A stretch of DNA of 64,000 bases from positions 1 to 64,000 of the forward strand of contig NZ_JASAOI010000056.1 in NCBI RefSeq assembly GCF_029953285.1, written 5' to 3'. Origin of the DNA: Yinghuangia seranimata. Its GTDB lineage: Bacteria; Actinomycetota; Actinomycetes; Streptomycetales; Streptomycetaceae. Each line of letters starts with the position of its first letter. Position 1 is the first letter of the stretch. The notes under the pieces are model-generated. The model saw only the letters and a list, made by a program, of their open reading frames with translations, was not told the origin of the DNA and searched no databases. A program made the position numbers and the translations under genes. Below are positions 38,597-47,568 of the stretch, in pieces.

Positions 38597-39406
38597 TCAG
38601 ATCCGCGGCAGCACCTCGGTGAGCAGGCGGCCCATGCGGACGGCGGACGCGCGGCCCGCCTCCAGGACCTCCTCGTGGTTGAGCGGTTCGCCGGTCATGC
38701 CGGCCGCGAGGTTGGTGACCAGCGAGATGCCGAGCACCTCGGCGCCGGCCTCGCGTGCCGCGATGGCCTCGAGCGTGGTGGACATGCCCACCAGGTGCCC
38801 GCCGATCGCGCGCACCATGCCGATCTCGGCGGGGGTCTCGTAGTGCGGGCCGGGGAACTGGACGTAGACGCCCTCCTCCAGCTCCGGCTCGACCTCGCGG
38901 CACAGCTGGCGCAGGCGCGGCGAGTACAGGTCCGTCAGGTCCACGAAGTTGGCGCCGAGGATCGGCGAGGTCGCGGTCAGGTTGATGTGGTCCGAGATGA
39001 GGACCGGCTGACCGGGCGCGAACGACGGGCGCAGGCCGCCGCAGCCGTTGGTGAGGACGACGGTCTTGCAGCCGGCGGCGACGGCGGTGCGGACCCCGTG
39101 CACGACGGCGGCGACGCCGCGGCCCTCGTACAGGTGGGTGCGGCCGAGGAACACGAGCGCGCGGCGGTTGCCGACGGTGATCGAGCGGATGGTGCCGGCG
39201 TGGCCCGCGACGGCGGGCGGCGGGAACCCGGGCAGCTCGGTGACGGGGAACTCGTGGTCGGGGGCGCCGAGCATGTCGGCGGCGGGCACCCAGCCGGAGC
39301 CCATCACGAGGGCGATGTCGTGGGTCGCGGCGCCGGTGATCTCCTGCAGGCGGCGCGCGGCGGCGGCCGCCGCGGCGGTCGGGTCGTTGCTGACGGAAGC
39401 GTTCAC
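38597..39406 (-). CDS. Purine nucleoside phosphorylase (trimeric type)
   Basis: The 269-aa enzyme phosphorolyses inosine and guanosine (and deoxy forms) to base and pentose-1-phosphate. Family segments are VMGSGWVP, the HLYEG loop, [25 protein letters not shown] and LVTNLAAGM. It belongs to the PunA/human-PNP class rather than hexameric DeoD. The GTG at 39406 lies 6 nt after TACGCT, indicating a leaderless transcript. The mutase gene follows after 91 bp. A nucleoside palindrome stands 44 bp upstream of the start. Confidence 0.94.
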   Translation of the reverse strand: MNASVSNDPTAAAAAAARRLQEITGAATHDIALVMGSGWVPAADMLGAPDHEFPVTELPGFPPPAVAGHAGTIRSITVGNRRALVFLGRTHLYEGRGVAAVVHGVRTAVAAGCKTVVLTNGCGGLRPSFAPGQPVLISDHINLTATSPILGANFVDLTDLYSPRLRQLCREVEPELEEGVYVQFPGPHYETPAEIGMVRAIGGHLVGMSTTLEAIAAREAGAEVLGISLVTNLAAGMTGEPLNHEEVLEAGRASAVRMGRLLTEVLPRI

Positions 39407-39449
39407 AACGCGAGCGTAAAGCGTGGGGTGCCGATCAGCGCGCTTGGGG

Positions 39450-39463
39450 TCTATGCGCGTAGA
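39450..39463. promoter_or_regulatory. Nucleoside-regulon palindrome, purine phosphorylase site
   Basis: TCTATGCGCGTAGA matches the consensus at 13 of 14 positions. Its centre is 50 bp upstream of the predicted transcription start, farther than at add and deoC. Confidence 0.75.
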
Positions 39464-39507
39464 GATCGTGTCGCAATCGATGCCGAAAGGCCCGTGGGCC
39501 GGGGTGT

Positions 39508-39559
39508 GGGTTACCGACAGGTAAGGCCTGTCGGCCGTGCTGCGGGTTACCGACAGGTA
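39508..39559. repeat. Two 16-bp direct repeats, 36 bp apart
   Basis: GGGTTACCGACAGGTA occurs identically at 39508-39523 and 39544-39559. The first copy also forms a hairpin with 39527-39534 (CCGACAGG with CCTGTCGG), which may end transcription of the leftward cyclotransferase-like gene. Confidence 0.75.
39514..39534 (-). terminator. Possible terminator after the cyclotransferase-like gene
   Basis: An 8-bp stem, CCGACAGG with CCTGTCGG, and a 5-nt loop lie about 36 nt past the stop codon of the leftward gene. Confidence 0.45.
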
Positions 39560-39569
39560 GGGCGGCGGG

Positions 39570-40022
39570 TCACGGCCCGACCGACAGGCACGGCCGGATG
39601 CGCAGCTCCTTGACGTAGTCGTCCGGCGCGCCCGCGGACTCCGCGGCGTCGGCGACCATGCCCAGGTAGCGGGCGGACGGCAGGCCGCCCTCGTAGTCGT
39701 TCAGCACGTAGAGCCACGCGAGCTCCTCGCCGAACAGCGTCTCGACGCGCACCTTGACCTTGCGGTAGAGGCCGAGGGACTCGCCCTCCCAGCGGTCGAG
39801 CGCCGCCTCGTCGGCTTCGGTCAGGTCGTACAGCGCGACGAAGACCTGGGAGACGTCGTCCTCGACCACGGTGGCAAGGGAGCCCTCCCAGCCCAACTGC
39901 TCGCCGCCGAACGTCAGGCGCCAGCCGGACAACCAGCCGGTCACGCGGAGCGGGGAGTGGGGAGCGCGCCGTGCCATCTGCCGCGCGTCGAGGTTGCTGG
40001 CGTACGCGGCGTAAAGGGGCAT
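39570..40022 (-). CDS. Gamma-glutamylcyclotransferase-like protein
   Basis: A 150-aa protein of the GGCT/BtrG-like fold. The N terminus [11 protein letters not shown] supplies the YxxYGSN-type glycine-loop motif. [24 protein letters not shown] carries the conserved acidic residues. Members cleave gamma-glutamyl bonds or act on related amides; the actual substrate is unknown. M. tuberculosis Rv3304, next to lpdA, is the apparent counterpart, and here too the gene is divergent from lpdA. TAGGAT 8 nt before the ATG at 40022 suggests a near-leaderless transcript. Confidence 0.83.
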   Translation of the reverse strand: MPLYAAYASNLDARQMARRAPHSPLRVTGWLSGWRLTFGGEQLGWEGSLATVVEDDVSQVFVALYDLTEADEAALDRWEGESLGLYRKVKVRVETLFGEELAWLYVLNDYEGGLPSARYLGMVADAAESAGAPDDYVKELRIRPCLSVGP

Positions 40023-40069
40023 GGGACCGCATCCTACGCGGCGCTCGGGGATGCGGAAGAATGACACCC

Positions 40070-41479
40070 GTGACTCGCATTGTGATCGTTGGTGGCGGCC
40101 CCGGTGGGTATGAATCGGCGCTTGTCGCCGCGCAGCTCGGGGCCGAGGTGACCGTCGTCGAGCGCGACGGTGTCGGCGGTGCCGCGGTCCTGACGGACTG
40201 CGTGCCGTCCAAGACGCTCATCGCGACCGCCGAGGTCATGACGAGCTTCGCCGACTCGCACCACGAGCTCGGGATCTATGTCGACGACGGCACGCCGGGC
40301 ACGTTGGACCGCCCGATCGTCGGCGTCGACCTCAACGTCGTGAACAAGCGGGTGCTCGAGCTCGCGCAGGCCCAGTCGGTCGACATCGCCAACGGGCTGC
40401 GCCGCGCCGGCGTCACGCTGCTGAGCGGCACCGGCCGGCTCGACGGCCCGCGGCGCGTCGTGGCCACGCTGGACGACGGCACCGAGCAGACGCTCGAGGC
40501 CGACGCGATCCTCGTGTCCACCGGCGCGACCCCGCGCGTGCTGCCGGGCGCCGAGCCGGACGGCGAGCGCGTCCTCGACTGGAAGCAGGTGTACGGGCTC
40601 ACCGAGCTGCCCCGCGAGCTGATCGTGGTCGGCTCGGGCGTCACCGGCGCCGAGTTCGCCGGCGCGTACCAGGCGCTCGGCTCCAAGGTGACCCTGGTGT
40701 CCAGCCGCGACCGCGTGCTGCCCGGCGAGGACCCGGACGCGGCCGAGGTGCTCGAGGGCGTGTTCAAGCGGCGCGGCATGCGCGTCATGAGCCGGTCCCG
40801 CGCGCAGAGCGTCGAGCGCTGCGGCGACAGCGTCATCGTGCGGCTCGCGGACGGGCAGACGCTGGAGGGCAGCCACTGCCTGATGGCGGTCGGCGCGGTG
40901 CCGAACACCTCGGGCATGGGCCTGGAGGAGGCGGGCGTCTTCCTGAAGGAGTCCGGGCACATCCGCGTGGACCGCGTGTCGCGCACGACGGCGAACGGCG
41001 TGTACGCGGCGGGCGACTGCACCGGCGTGTTCGCGCTGGCGTCGGTCGCGGCCATGCAGGGCCGCATCGCGATGTACCACATGCTGGGCGACGCGGTCTC
41101 GCCGCTCGACCTGAAGGCCGTCGCGTCGAACGTCTTCACCGACCCGGAGATCGCCACCTGCGGCTACTCGCAGGCCGCGATCGAGGCCGGCGAGATCGAC
41201 GCGCACACCGTGAAGCTGCCGCTGTCGCGCAACCCGCGCGCGAAGATGCAGGGCATCCACGACGGCTTCGTGAAGCTGTTCTGCCGGCCCGGCACCGGCA
41301 TCGTGGTGGGCGGCGTGGTGGTCGCGCCGCGCGCGAGCGAGCTGATCCACGCGGTGTCGCTGGCCGTCGACCTGCACCTGACGGTCGACCAGGTGGCCAG
41401 CGCGTTCACGGTGTACCCGTCGCTGTCCGGTTCGCTGGCGGAGGCCGCGCGGCGGCTGCACCGCCGCGACCGGGTGTGA
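40070..41479 (+). CDS. lpdA: NAD(P)H quinone reductase, LpdA type
   Basis: A 469-aa flavoprotein with the lipoamide-dehydrogenase fold. GGGPGGYES binds FAD, GSGVTGAEFAGAY binds NAD(P)H and VYAAGDCTGV is the second FAD motif. The usual redox CxxxxC is GGAAVLTDCVPSK, with only one cysteine. The C-terminal HxxxxE pair is missing too (PSLSGSLAEA). It therefore cannot be a dihydrolipoamide dehydrogenase. M. tuberculosis LpdA (Rv3303c) has the same loss and reduces quinones with NAD(P)H. GTG 40070 follows AAGAAT by 7 nt. Confidence 0.9.
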   Translation: MTRIVIVGGGPGGYESALVAAQLGAEVTVVERDGVGGAAVLTDCVPSKTLIATAEVMTSFADSHHELGIYVDDGTPGTLDRPIVGVDLNVVNKRVLELAQAQSVDIANGLRRAGVTLLSGTGRLDGPRRVVATLDDGTEQTLEADAILVSTGATPRVLPGAEPDGERVLDWKQVYGLTELPRELIVVGSGVTGAEFAGAYQALGSKVTLVSSRDRVLPGEDPDAAEVLEGVFKRRGMRVMSRSRAQSVERCGDSVIVRLADGQTLEGSHCLMAVGAVPNTSGMGLEEAGVFLKESGHIRVDRVSRTTANGVYAAGDCTGVFALASVAAMQGRIAMYHMLGDAVSPLDLKAVASNVFTDPEIATCGYSQAAIEAGEIDAHTVKLPLSRNPRAKMQGIHDGFVKLFCRPGTGIVVGGVVVAPRASELIHAVSLAVDLHLTVDQVASAFTVYPSLSGSLAEAARRLHRRDRV

Positions 41480-41503
41480 CGCGGGAAATCCCCGAAGCGC
41501 GCC

Positions 41504-41546
41504 GACGGCCGTGATTCCCGATCCGGGAATCACGGCCGTCGCCGTT
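41504..41546 (+). terminator. Terminator of lpdA
   Basis: A 17-bp perfect stem (41504-41520 with 41524-41540) with a 3-nt loop is followed by GCCGTTT. It lies 24 nt after the stop codon. Confidence 0.88.
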
Positions 41547-41828
41547 TCCGCACCGGTTTCCGCGCGCATTACCCGGGGCGTACGCAGGGCCCCTCGATCG
41601 AGTGGCTTTCCTGGAACCGCCGCGACCGTGCACGCCAAGCGCGCATACTCGTCTCCGAGCGGTCAGGTGTCGCGCAGGGATGGGCACGACGTGACCCGCA
41701 CGCTGTCCGACGGCTGCGTTGACGGCGGGTCAGATCCCGTGCCTCCGCGCGGAATACGCGGCGGCCACCGGCGGTGTTCACCGGACCATCCGGCCACCGC
41801 GGTCTTTCCATGCCCTAAATGCCCCGGC

Positions 41829-41849
41829 TGTTCATCAGATTGGTGAACA
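41829..41849. promoter_or_regulatory. Palindrome upstream of the DeoR-type regulator
   Basis: TGTTCATCA-GAT-TGGTGAACA has 9-bp arms that match at 8 positions. It lies 61 bp upstream of the regulator's GTG. Such a site is a good candidate for autoregulation. Confidence 0.6.
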
Positions 41850-41909
41850 AGTTTGGGTAAGACCTGCATCCGGCTGAAAAGAGGTGGTCGGTCGCGTTAC
41901 CTTCGTCAC

Positions 41910-42779
41910 GTGTTCGCTGCAGAGCGTCGTCAGTTGATTCTGGAAATGGTGCGGGCCAACGGAGCGGTCTCCCTGAGGGAGCTCGCCCGGGTGGTCCAGA
42001 CGTCCGAGGTGACAGTCCGCCGGGACGTGCGTGCGTTGGAGGCCGAAGGGCTTCTCGACCGCAGGCACGGAGGAGCGGTGCTGCCCGGTGGACTGGCGCG
42101 AGAGCCCAGCTACTCGCAGAAGACCCATCTCGCCGCCGCCGAGAAGGCCGCGATCGCCGACCTCGCCGTGTCGCTGGTCGACGAGGGCGACGCGATCGTC
42201 GTCGGCGCGGGAACCACGACACAGGAGCTGGCCAGGCGGCTGGCCCGGATCCCCGGCCTCACCGTCGTGACCAACTCGCTGCTGGTCGCGCAGGTCCTCG
42301 CGCACGCCAACCGGGTCGAGGTCGTCATGACCGGCGGGACCTTGCGCGGTTCGTCGTACGCGCTGGTCGGCAGCGGCGCCGAACAGGCGCTGTCCGGGCT
42401 CCGCGTGCGTCGCGCGTTCGTGTCCGGCAACGGGCTGACCGCGGACCGCGGCCTGTCCACCCCCAACATGCTGTCCGCGAGCGTGGACCGCGCGCTCGTG
42501 CAGGCCGCGCACGAGGTGGTCGTCATGGTCGACCACACCAAGATGGGCGTCGACACGATGTTCCAGACCGTCGCCGCCGAGCGCATCACGCACCTGGTGA
42601 CCGACGAGGACGCCCCGTCCGCCGAACTGTCCGCGCTCGCCGAGCTCGGCGCCCAGATCCACGTCGCGCAGCTGCCGCAGCGCGCGGTGCCGGGCGCGCG
42701 TTCGGAGATCAACGGCGACCGGCTGCTGGGCGTCGACCATGCCACCGCGGGGCAGGACAGCCGCGACCGCAGGGTCTGA
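41910..42779 (+). CDS. DeoR-family transcriptional regulator
   Basis: The 289-aa protein has the DeoR N-terminal HTH (RRQLILEMVRANGAVSLRELARVV then TSEVTVRRDVRALEAEGLLDRRHGGA) and a C-terminal sugar-phosphate-binding domain (GAGTTTQELARRL, VVTNSLLVA, GTLRGSS, VMVDHTKMG). The longer open frame starts at 41853, but GTG 41910 sits 6 nt after TACCTT and begins exactly at the HTH, so a leaderless start is favoured. The family senses phosphorylated sugars, so it is a candidate controller of the nucleoside genes of this window. No direct proof is visible. Confidence 0.88.
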   Translation: MFAAERRQLILEMVRANGAVSLRELARVVQTSEVTVRRDVRALEAEGLLDRRHGGAVLPGGLAREPSYSQKTHLAAAEKAAIADLAVSLVDEGDAIVVGAGTTTQELARRLARIPGLTVVTNSLLVAQVLAHANRVEVVMTGGTLRGSSYALVGSGAEQALSGLRVRRAFVSGNGLTADRGLSTPNMLSASVDRALVQAAHEVVVMVDHTKMGVDTMFQTVAAERITHLVTDEDAPSAELSALAELGAQIHVAQLPQRAVPGARSEINGDRLLGVDHATAGQDSRDRRV

Positions 42780-42780
42780 C

Positions 42781-42810
42781 TCGGTCCGCCTCGGTCCGAC
42801 TCGGTCCGCC
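42781..42810. repeat. Triple 10-bp tandem repeat
   Basis: TCGGTCCGCC, TCGGTCCGAC and TCGGTCCGCC stand in tandem right after the DeoR stop codon, followed by the palindrome CTGACGTGACGTCAG (42816-42830) that overlaps the end of the convergent gene. Confidence 0.75.
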
Positions 42811-42826
42811 GCAGTCTGACGTGACG

Positions 42827-43528
42827 TCAGGACCGGTGCCCGCGGCGGCGCGTGCGGTGCTCGCCGCGCTGCACGCGGGCCGCGAGGTCGGGGCGGAACG
42901 CCCCGAACCCCGTCGCGGCCCACACCGAATGCGCGGTGTCCACCGCGTAGTACGGCACGACGCGGCCGTCGGGCGCGCGGTCGACCAACGCCTCGGGCGC
43001 GTCGCCGCGCCGCACCGCCTTCCGGCAGCGGGGGCACGCCGGCACGCGGAGCGTGGTCTTGTAGCCGGTGCGCCACACGGCAGTGCGGTCCGAGCGGCCG
43101 TGCAGCGGGTTGAAGAAGCACGGGCGGGGCAGCGGCGGCACGGCCTCGCGCCGGTGGTGCGCGGCGGCGACCACGAGTGCGGCGCGTGCGTCGCCCGCGA
43201 GGACGACGACGCCGGCGAGCTCGACGACGTCGGCGACGTCGTCCACGAGCCGGGCGGCGGCGTCGTACGAGTCCAACGCCCGGGCCAGCGCGTCGCTGAC
43301 GCCCGGCGCCGGGTCGCTGGGGAACTCGACGACGGCGAGCAGTTCGCCGACCTCGGTCACCTCGGTGCGCACCGCGGCCAGCATGTGCGCCAACGCGGCC
43401 TGCGCGGCCGCGATCGTGGCCCGCTCCTCCGGCGTGGGCCCGGTGCGCACCGGCCCGCCGGGCCGCAGCCATTGATGGACGGGCAGCGGCAGGCGCACCG
43501 CGGCGAGGAGACGACGCCATGTCGGCAT
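42827..43528 (-). CDS. Conserved actinobacterial protein of unknown function
   Basis: A 233-aa protein without membrane segments. A helical N-terminal half (with VRTGPTPEERATIAAAQAALAH shortened here to its TPEER segment) is followed by a C-terminal motif set. That set is CFFNPLHG, then CPRC about 30 residues later, VPYYAVDT and SVWAATGFGAF. The one plus two cysteines and His suggest a zinc site. Similar C-terminal motifs occur in actinobacterial proteins that I cannot name. ATG 43528 follows TACCGT by 6 nt; an upstream frame to 43639 is possible. Confidence 0.72.
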   Translation of the reverse strand: MPTWRRLLAAVRLPLPVHQWLRPGGPVRTGPTPEERATIAAAQAALAHMLAAVRTEVTEVGELLAVVEFPSDPAPGVSDALARALDSYDAAARLVDDVADVVELAGVVVLAGDARAALVVAAAHHRREAVPPLPRPCFFNPLHGRSDRTAVWRTGYKTTLRVPACPRCRKAVRRGDAPEALVDRAPDGRVVPYYAVDTAHSVWAATGFGAFRPDLAARVQRGEHRTRRRGHRS

Positions 43529-43659
43529 GCGCGAACGGTACTCCGCCGCCAACCGGCCGCCCTGCCCGGCCCGTTCAAGCGCTGCACAAGCCCACGCCAA
43601 AACGCGGCCCGGCGGGTTCGCCCTCCGCGGGCGCGGCACCCCGGCCCCACAACGGCAGC

Positions 43660-43688
43660 GGCCCCCGTCCCTTCACGGGACGGGGGCC
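43660..43688 (-). terminator. Terminator downstream of accA
   Basis: A 12-bp perfect stem (43660-43671 with 43677-43688) and TTCAC loop lie about 58 nt past the accA stop codon on the minus strand. Confidence 0.8.
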
Positions 43689-43746
43689 ACGGATGCCTTA
43701 CGCGGTACGCACCAGGGCGAGGACCGGTACGTCTGCCTGCGTCAGG

Positions 43747-45516
43747 TCAGTCCTTGATCTCGCACAGCACGGCGCCGCTGGTGACCGTCGCGCCGACCTC
43801 GGCGGACAGGCCCTTGACGGTGCCGGCACGGTGCGCGTTCAGCGGCTGCTCCATCTTCATCGCCTCGAGGACGACGATCAGGTCGCCTTCGTTGACCTGC
43901 TGCCCCTCCTCGACCGCGACCTTGACGATGGTGCCCTGCATCGGGCTGGTCAGCGCGTCGCCGCCGGCGGCCGCGCCGGCCTTCTTCGCGCCCGCGCGCT
44001 TGGGGGCCTTCTTCACCGGGCCCGCGGCCGCGGCACCCGAGGCGCCCAGGCCGGCCGGGAGGGTGACCTCCACGCGCTTGCCGTTGACCTCGACGACGAC
44101 GGTCTCGCGCTCGGCGGGCTCGTCGCCCTCGGCCGCGCCGCCCGTGAACGGGGCGATCGTGTTGTCGAACTCGGTCTCGATCCACCGGGTGTGGACGGAG
44201 AACGGCGCGTCGCTGCCGTGGTTCTCCGGCGTGAAGGCCGGGTCGGACATGACCGCGCGGTGGAACGTCAGCGCGGTGGCCATGCCGTCGACCTCGAACT
44301 CGGCGAGCGCGCGCACGGAGCGCTGGATCGCCTGCTGCCGGGTCGCGCCCGTGACGATGAGCTTCGCGAGCAGCGAGTCGAACGCCTGGCCGATGACCGA
44401 GCCCTGCTCGACGCCGGAGTCCAGGCGCACGCCCGGCCCCGTCGGGGGACGCCACACCGTCACCGCGCCCGGCGCGGGGAGGAAGTTGCGGCCCGGGTCC
44501 TCGCCGTTGATGCGGAACTCGAACGAGTGGCCGCGCAGCGGCGGGTCGTCGTAGCCGAGCTCCTCGCCGTCCGCGATGCGGAACATCTCGCGGACCAGGT
44601 CGATGCCGGTGACCTCCTCGGTGACCGGGTGCTCGACCTGGAGGCGGGTGTTGACCTCGAGGAACGAGATGGTGCCGTCCTGGCCCACGAGGAACTCGCA
44701 GGTGCCGGCGCCGACGTAGCCGGCCTCCTTGAGGATGGCCTTGGAGGCGCGGTACAGCTCGGCGTTCTGCTCGTCCGAGAGGAACGGCGCGGGCGCCTCC
44801 TCGACGAGCTTCTGGTGGCGGCGCTGCAGCGAGCAGTCGCGGGTCGACACGACCACGACGTTGCCGTGCTGGTCGGCGAGGCACTGCGTCTCGACGTGCC
44901 GCGGCTTGTCGAGGTAGCGCTCGACGAAGCACTCGCCGCGGCCGAACGCGGTGACCGCCTCGCGGACCGCGGAGTCGTACAGCTCGGGGATCTCCTCGAG
45001 CGTGCGGGCGACCTTCAGGCCGCGGCCGCCGCCGCCGAAGGCGGCCTTGATCGCGATCGGCAGGCCGTTCGCCTTGGCGAACTCCACGACCTCGTCGGAG
45101 CCGGACACCGGGTCGGGCGTGCCGGCCACCAGCGGGGCGCCGGCGCGCTGCGCGATGTGCCGGGCGGCGACCTTGTCGCCGAGGTCGCGGATGGCCTGCG
45201 GCGGCGGGCCGATCCAGATCAGCCCGGCGTCCAGCACGGCCTGGGCGAACTCGGCGTTCTCCGACAGGAACCCGTAGCCGGGGTGCACGGCGTCGGCACC
45301 CGAGTCGGCGGCGGCCTGGAGTACCTTGGCGACGTCCAGGTAGCTCTCCGCCGGGGTGTTGCCGCCGAGCGCGTGCGCCTCGTCGGCGACCCGCACGTGC
45401 ACGGCGTCGCGGTCCGGGTCCGCGTAGACGGCGACACTGGCGATGCCGGCGTCCTTACAGGCACGGGCGACGCGGACGGCGATCTCCCCGCGGTTGGCGA
45501 TCAGCACCTTGCGCAC
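43747..45516 (-). CDS. accA: Acyl-CoA carboxylase alpha subunit (biotin carboxylase + BCCP)
   Basis: The 589-aa protein carries a biotin carboxylase domain (about 1-450: [16 protein letters not shown]-grasp [16 protein letters not shown]) and a C-terminal biotinyl domain with the lysine in [10 protein letters not shown]. They are joined by an Ala/Lys-rich linker. It supplies carboxybiotin to the beta subunits that make malonyl-, methylmalonyl- and longer acyl-CoAs; it matches AccA2 of Streptomyces and AccA3 of mycobacteria. GTG 45516 is fixed by AGGAGGGAG 7 nt upstream. TAGACT (45550-45545) may be the -10. BirA, its biotin ligase, is 7 kb away. Confidence 0.95.
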   Translation of the reverse strand: MRKVLIANRGEIAVRVARACKDAGIASVAVYADPDRDAVHVRVADEAHALGGNTPAESYLDVAKVLQAAADSGADAVHPGYGFLSENAEFAQAVLDAGLIWIGPPPQAIRDLGDKVAARHIAQRAGAPLVAGTPDPVSGSDEVVEFAKANGLPIAIKAAFGGGGRGLKVARTLEEIPELYDSAVREAVTAFGRGECFVERYLDKPRHVETQCLADQHGNVVVVSTRDCSLQRRHQKLVEEAPAPFLSDEQNAELYRASKAILKEAGYVGAGTCEFLVGQDGTISFLEVNTRLQVEHPVTEEVTGIDLVREMFRIADGEELGYDDPPLRGHSFEFRINGEDPGRNFLPAPGAVTVWRPPTGPGVRLDSGVEQGSVIGQAFDSLLAKLIVTGATRQQAIQRSVRALAEFEVDGMATALTFHRAVMSDPAFTPENHGSDAPFSVHTRWIETEFDNTIAPFTGGAAEGDEPAERETVVVEVNGKRVEVTLPAGLGASGAAAAGPVKKAPKRAGAKKAGAAAGGDALTSPMQGTIVKVAVEEGQQVNEGDLIVVLEAMKMEQPLNAHRAGTVKGLSAEVGATVTSGAVLCEIKD

Positions 45517-45799
45517 GATCTGGCTCCCTCCTAGAACTGGGCAGAGTCTAGGGAGTGGCACGCGGAGACGCAGTGCCGCCCCACCCCGTCACAGGTCGGC
45601 GTCCCGGTCGACCTGACTGGTGACGGGACTTCGGCGGCGCTGCCGATGGGCCCAAGGTACTCCGGGCCGTTGGGGTGCCGTCACCTGGGGCGTCGGTCCT
45701 GCTCCGAACGGCTGGTGCCGCGACCTCGCCGGGCCGGGAACGCACGCATGATCGTCCAGCGTTAGCGTGGAGAACGAAATCACCCATAAGGGGAAGTTC
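45517..45799. other. Divergent accA/small-gene intergenic region
   Basis: 283 bp. It holds the likely accA promoter (TAGACT read leftward at 45550-45545) and a TAGCGT (45762-45767) about 32 nt before the rightward gene's start. I see nothing else that is definite. Confidence 0.5.
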
Positions 45800-46057
45800 A
45801 TGGTGAGCACGCTGGTCGCCCCGAAGATGGTCGACATCATCCGCCGTTCGCTGCCCGAGGGACTGCGGGCGGACTTCGACGCCGACGTACGGCGTACGGA
45901 GACGCCGAGACTGCAGACCGTGCTGCGTCTGTGGCGCGCCCGCGGCGCGGCGCGGAACGACCCGGACCGCATCCGCAGGCTGCAGAGCGCCGTACGCACC
46001 GACCCCGACTCCGGGGCGGTCACCTGGACCGCGGACCCGGACGAGCCGGCCCGCTGA
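45800..46057 (+). CDS. Small conserved protein of unknown function
   Basis: An 85-aa soluble protein with a high proportion of Arg and Asp and no cysteine. Its middle (RADFDADVRRTETPRLQTVLRLWRA) is predicted helical, and the end (RTDPDSGAVTWTADPDE) looks like a beta hairpin. An upstream frame adds 11 residues, but AAGGGGAAG 5 nt before the ATG at 45800 favours the shorter form. A gene of this kind also lies next to accA2 in Streptomyces, so co-conservation is likely. No function can be assigned. Confidence 0.72.
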   Translation: MVSTLVAPKMVDIIRRSLPEGLRADFDADVRRTETPRLQTVLRLWRARGAARNDPDRIRRLQSAVRTDPDSGAVTWTADPDEPAR

Positions 46058-46094
46058 GCGCGGGGCCGACCCGCCCGGTGGCCGGGCGGGAGGC

Positions 46095-47360
46095 TCAGCG
46101 GAAGACGCCCGTGTGGCCCAGCGAGTACCGCCCGGGCTGCGGGTAGACCGCGAGGCCGTGCGGCCCGTGGCCGACCTTGATGCGCGCGAGCAGGTGCCCG
46201 TCGGTCGTGTCGATCGCGTACACCTCGGCGTCGTAGCGCCCCGACAGCCACAGCACCTTGCCGTCGGCGGAGACCCCGCCCATGTCCGGGCTGCCTCCGT
46301 CGGGCAGGTGCCACTTGGTGGCGATGTGCCCGCCGTTCTCCTGCCCCGGCGCGAACTCCCACAGGGTGATCGAGCCCTCGCCGCGGTTCGAGATGTACAT
46401 GTACTTCGAGTCACGGCTCACGTAGAGGCCGTGCGCGCCCTTGCCGGTGGGGACCAGCTTCGGCGTGGTGAAGTTGTCGCCGTCGAGCACCCACACGCCG
46501 TGGCTCATCATGTCGGCGATGTACCAGGTCCTGCCGTCGGGCGAGATCTTCACGTCCTGCGGCATGGCGTGGTGCTTCGCGGGCAGCTTCTGCCGCCCGA
46601 TGATCTCCATCTTCTCGGTGTCGACCTTGAGCAGTGAGCCGTCGAACTCGCACGAGACGATGAAGTAGCGGCCGTCGGGGGAGAAGTCGGCGTGGTTGAC
46701 GCCGTCGCAGCCGACGGGCAGCGCCTTGACGGTCTCCATCGTGTGCGCGTCGCGGAACACCAGCTGGTGGTCGGCGGACGCCATGACGACGGAGTACTTG
46801 CCGTCGGGCGTGAAGTAGAGGTTGTACGGGTCGTGCACGTCGACCGTCGGACCGGTCTTGCCGGTCGCCGGGTCGATCTCGGTCAGCGTGTTGCCCAGGT
46901 CGTTGTTGACCCACAGCGTCTTCATGTCCCACGACGGGACGACGTGCTGCGGCTGGCGGCCGACCTTGATGGTGTCGATGACCTGGAACGTGGCCGGGTC
47001 GATCACCGACACGGTGTCCGACTCGGTGTTCGGGACGTACACCCGGGACGGGAAGTTCTTGACGGTGTCCGACAGCGCGTTCGGGCGGTCGGCCGCGTAC
47101 AGGTCGTTCGGGTCGAGCAGCGGGGGCATGCCCGGCAGTCCGGTCGGCGCCTGCGGCTTCACCTCGCCGCCGCCGTGCGGCAGCGCGGGCTGCACGTCCG
47201 CGGGACCGGGCGAGTGGGAGCTCGCGTGGGCTTGGGGCTTTCCGGAGTCCGAGCCCGAGCAGGCGGTGAAGGTCAGGAGCCCGCCCAGCGTGAAGACGAG
47301 CGTACCGGCGGTGGTCAGGGAGACGGCGAGGCGCGACAGCGGCGTAGAGGTCCGAGACAC
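46095..47360 (-). CDS. Secreted YVTN-type beta-propeller lipoprotein
   Basis: A 421-aa exported protein. The signal peptide ends at TFTAC (Cys34, a loose lipobox). A Ser/His/Pro-rich linker precedes a seven-bladed propeller of about 330 residues with repeated elements such as SDTVSVIDPATFQVIDTI and DPATGKTGPTVDV, the YVTN/surface-layer repeat family. Several His and Met residues (KHHAMPQDV, DMMSHGV) could bind metal. The role is unknown. GTG 47360 stands 6 nt after TAGGCT, suggesting a leaderless transcript. Confidence 0.82.
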   Translation of the reverse strand: MSRTSTPLSRLAVSLTTAGTLVFTLGGLLTFTACSGSDSGKPQAHASSHSPGPADVQPALPHGGGEVKPQAPTGLPGMPPLLDPNDLYAADRPNALSDTVKNFPSRVYVPNTESDTVSVIDPATFQVIDTIKVGRQPQHVVPSWDMKTLWVNNDLGNTLTEIDPATGKTGPTVDVHDPYNLYFTPDGKYSVVMASADHQLVFRDAHTMETVKALPVGCDGVNHADFSPDGRYFIVSCEFDGSLLKVDTEKMEIIGRQKLPAKHHAMPQDVKISPDGRTWYIADMMSHGVWVLDGDNFTTPKLVPTGKGAHGLYVSRDSKYMYISNRGEGSITLWEFAPGQENGGHIATKWHLPDGGSPDMGGVSADGKVLWLSGRYDAEVYAIDTTDGHLLARIKVGHGPHGLAVYPQPGRYSLGHTGVFR

Positions 47361-47568
47361 CGGCTCAGCCTAGGTCGCGCAACAGGGTTTCCCTGGGTGT
47401 GATCACCCGAAAGTGGGCGGCGTGTCCCGGTTCGGCGTGCTCGGTTGCGCCGTCTTGGCTACCGGATGAACCCGAAGTTGTCACGGGGGGCACCGGTCCG
47501 GGTTCCGCGTCCCTATCATCCGAACCATCAACTGCCGCGCGGGGGCGGAACATTCAGGACGATCCACC

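Larger units (their letters stand above)
41480..41909 (+). other. 430-bp region between lpdA and deoR
   Basis: It holds the lpdA terminator, then about 280 bp without a convincing gene. A near-perfect 21-bp palindrome (41829-41849) and the probable deoR promoter with TACCTT (41898-41903) follow. Confidence 0.6.

Noticed and set aside
40061-40072. ATG at 40061 as the lpdA start
   Set aside because: GTG 40070 begins directly at the conserved flavin-binding strand and has a -10-like AAGAAT 7 nt upstream and GGAAGA 9 nt upstream.
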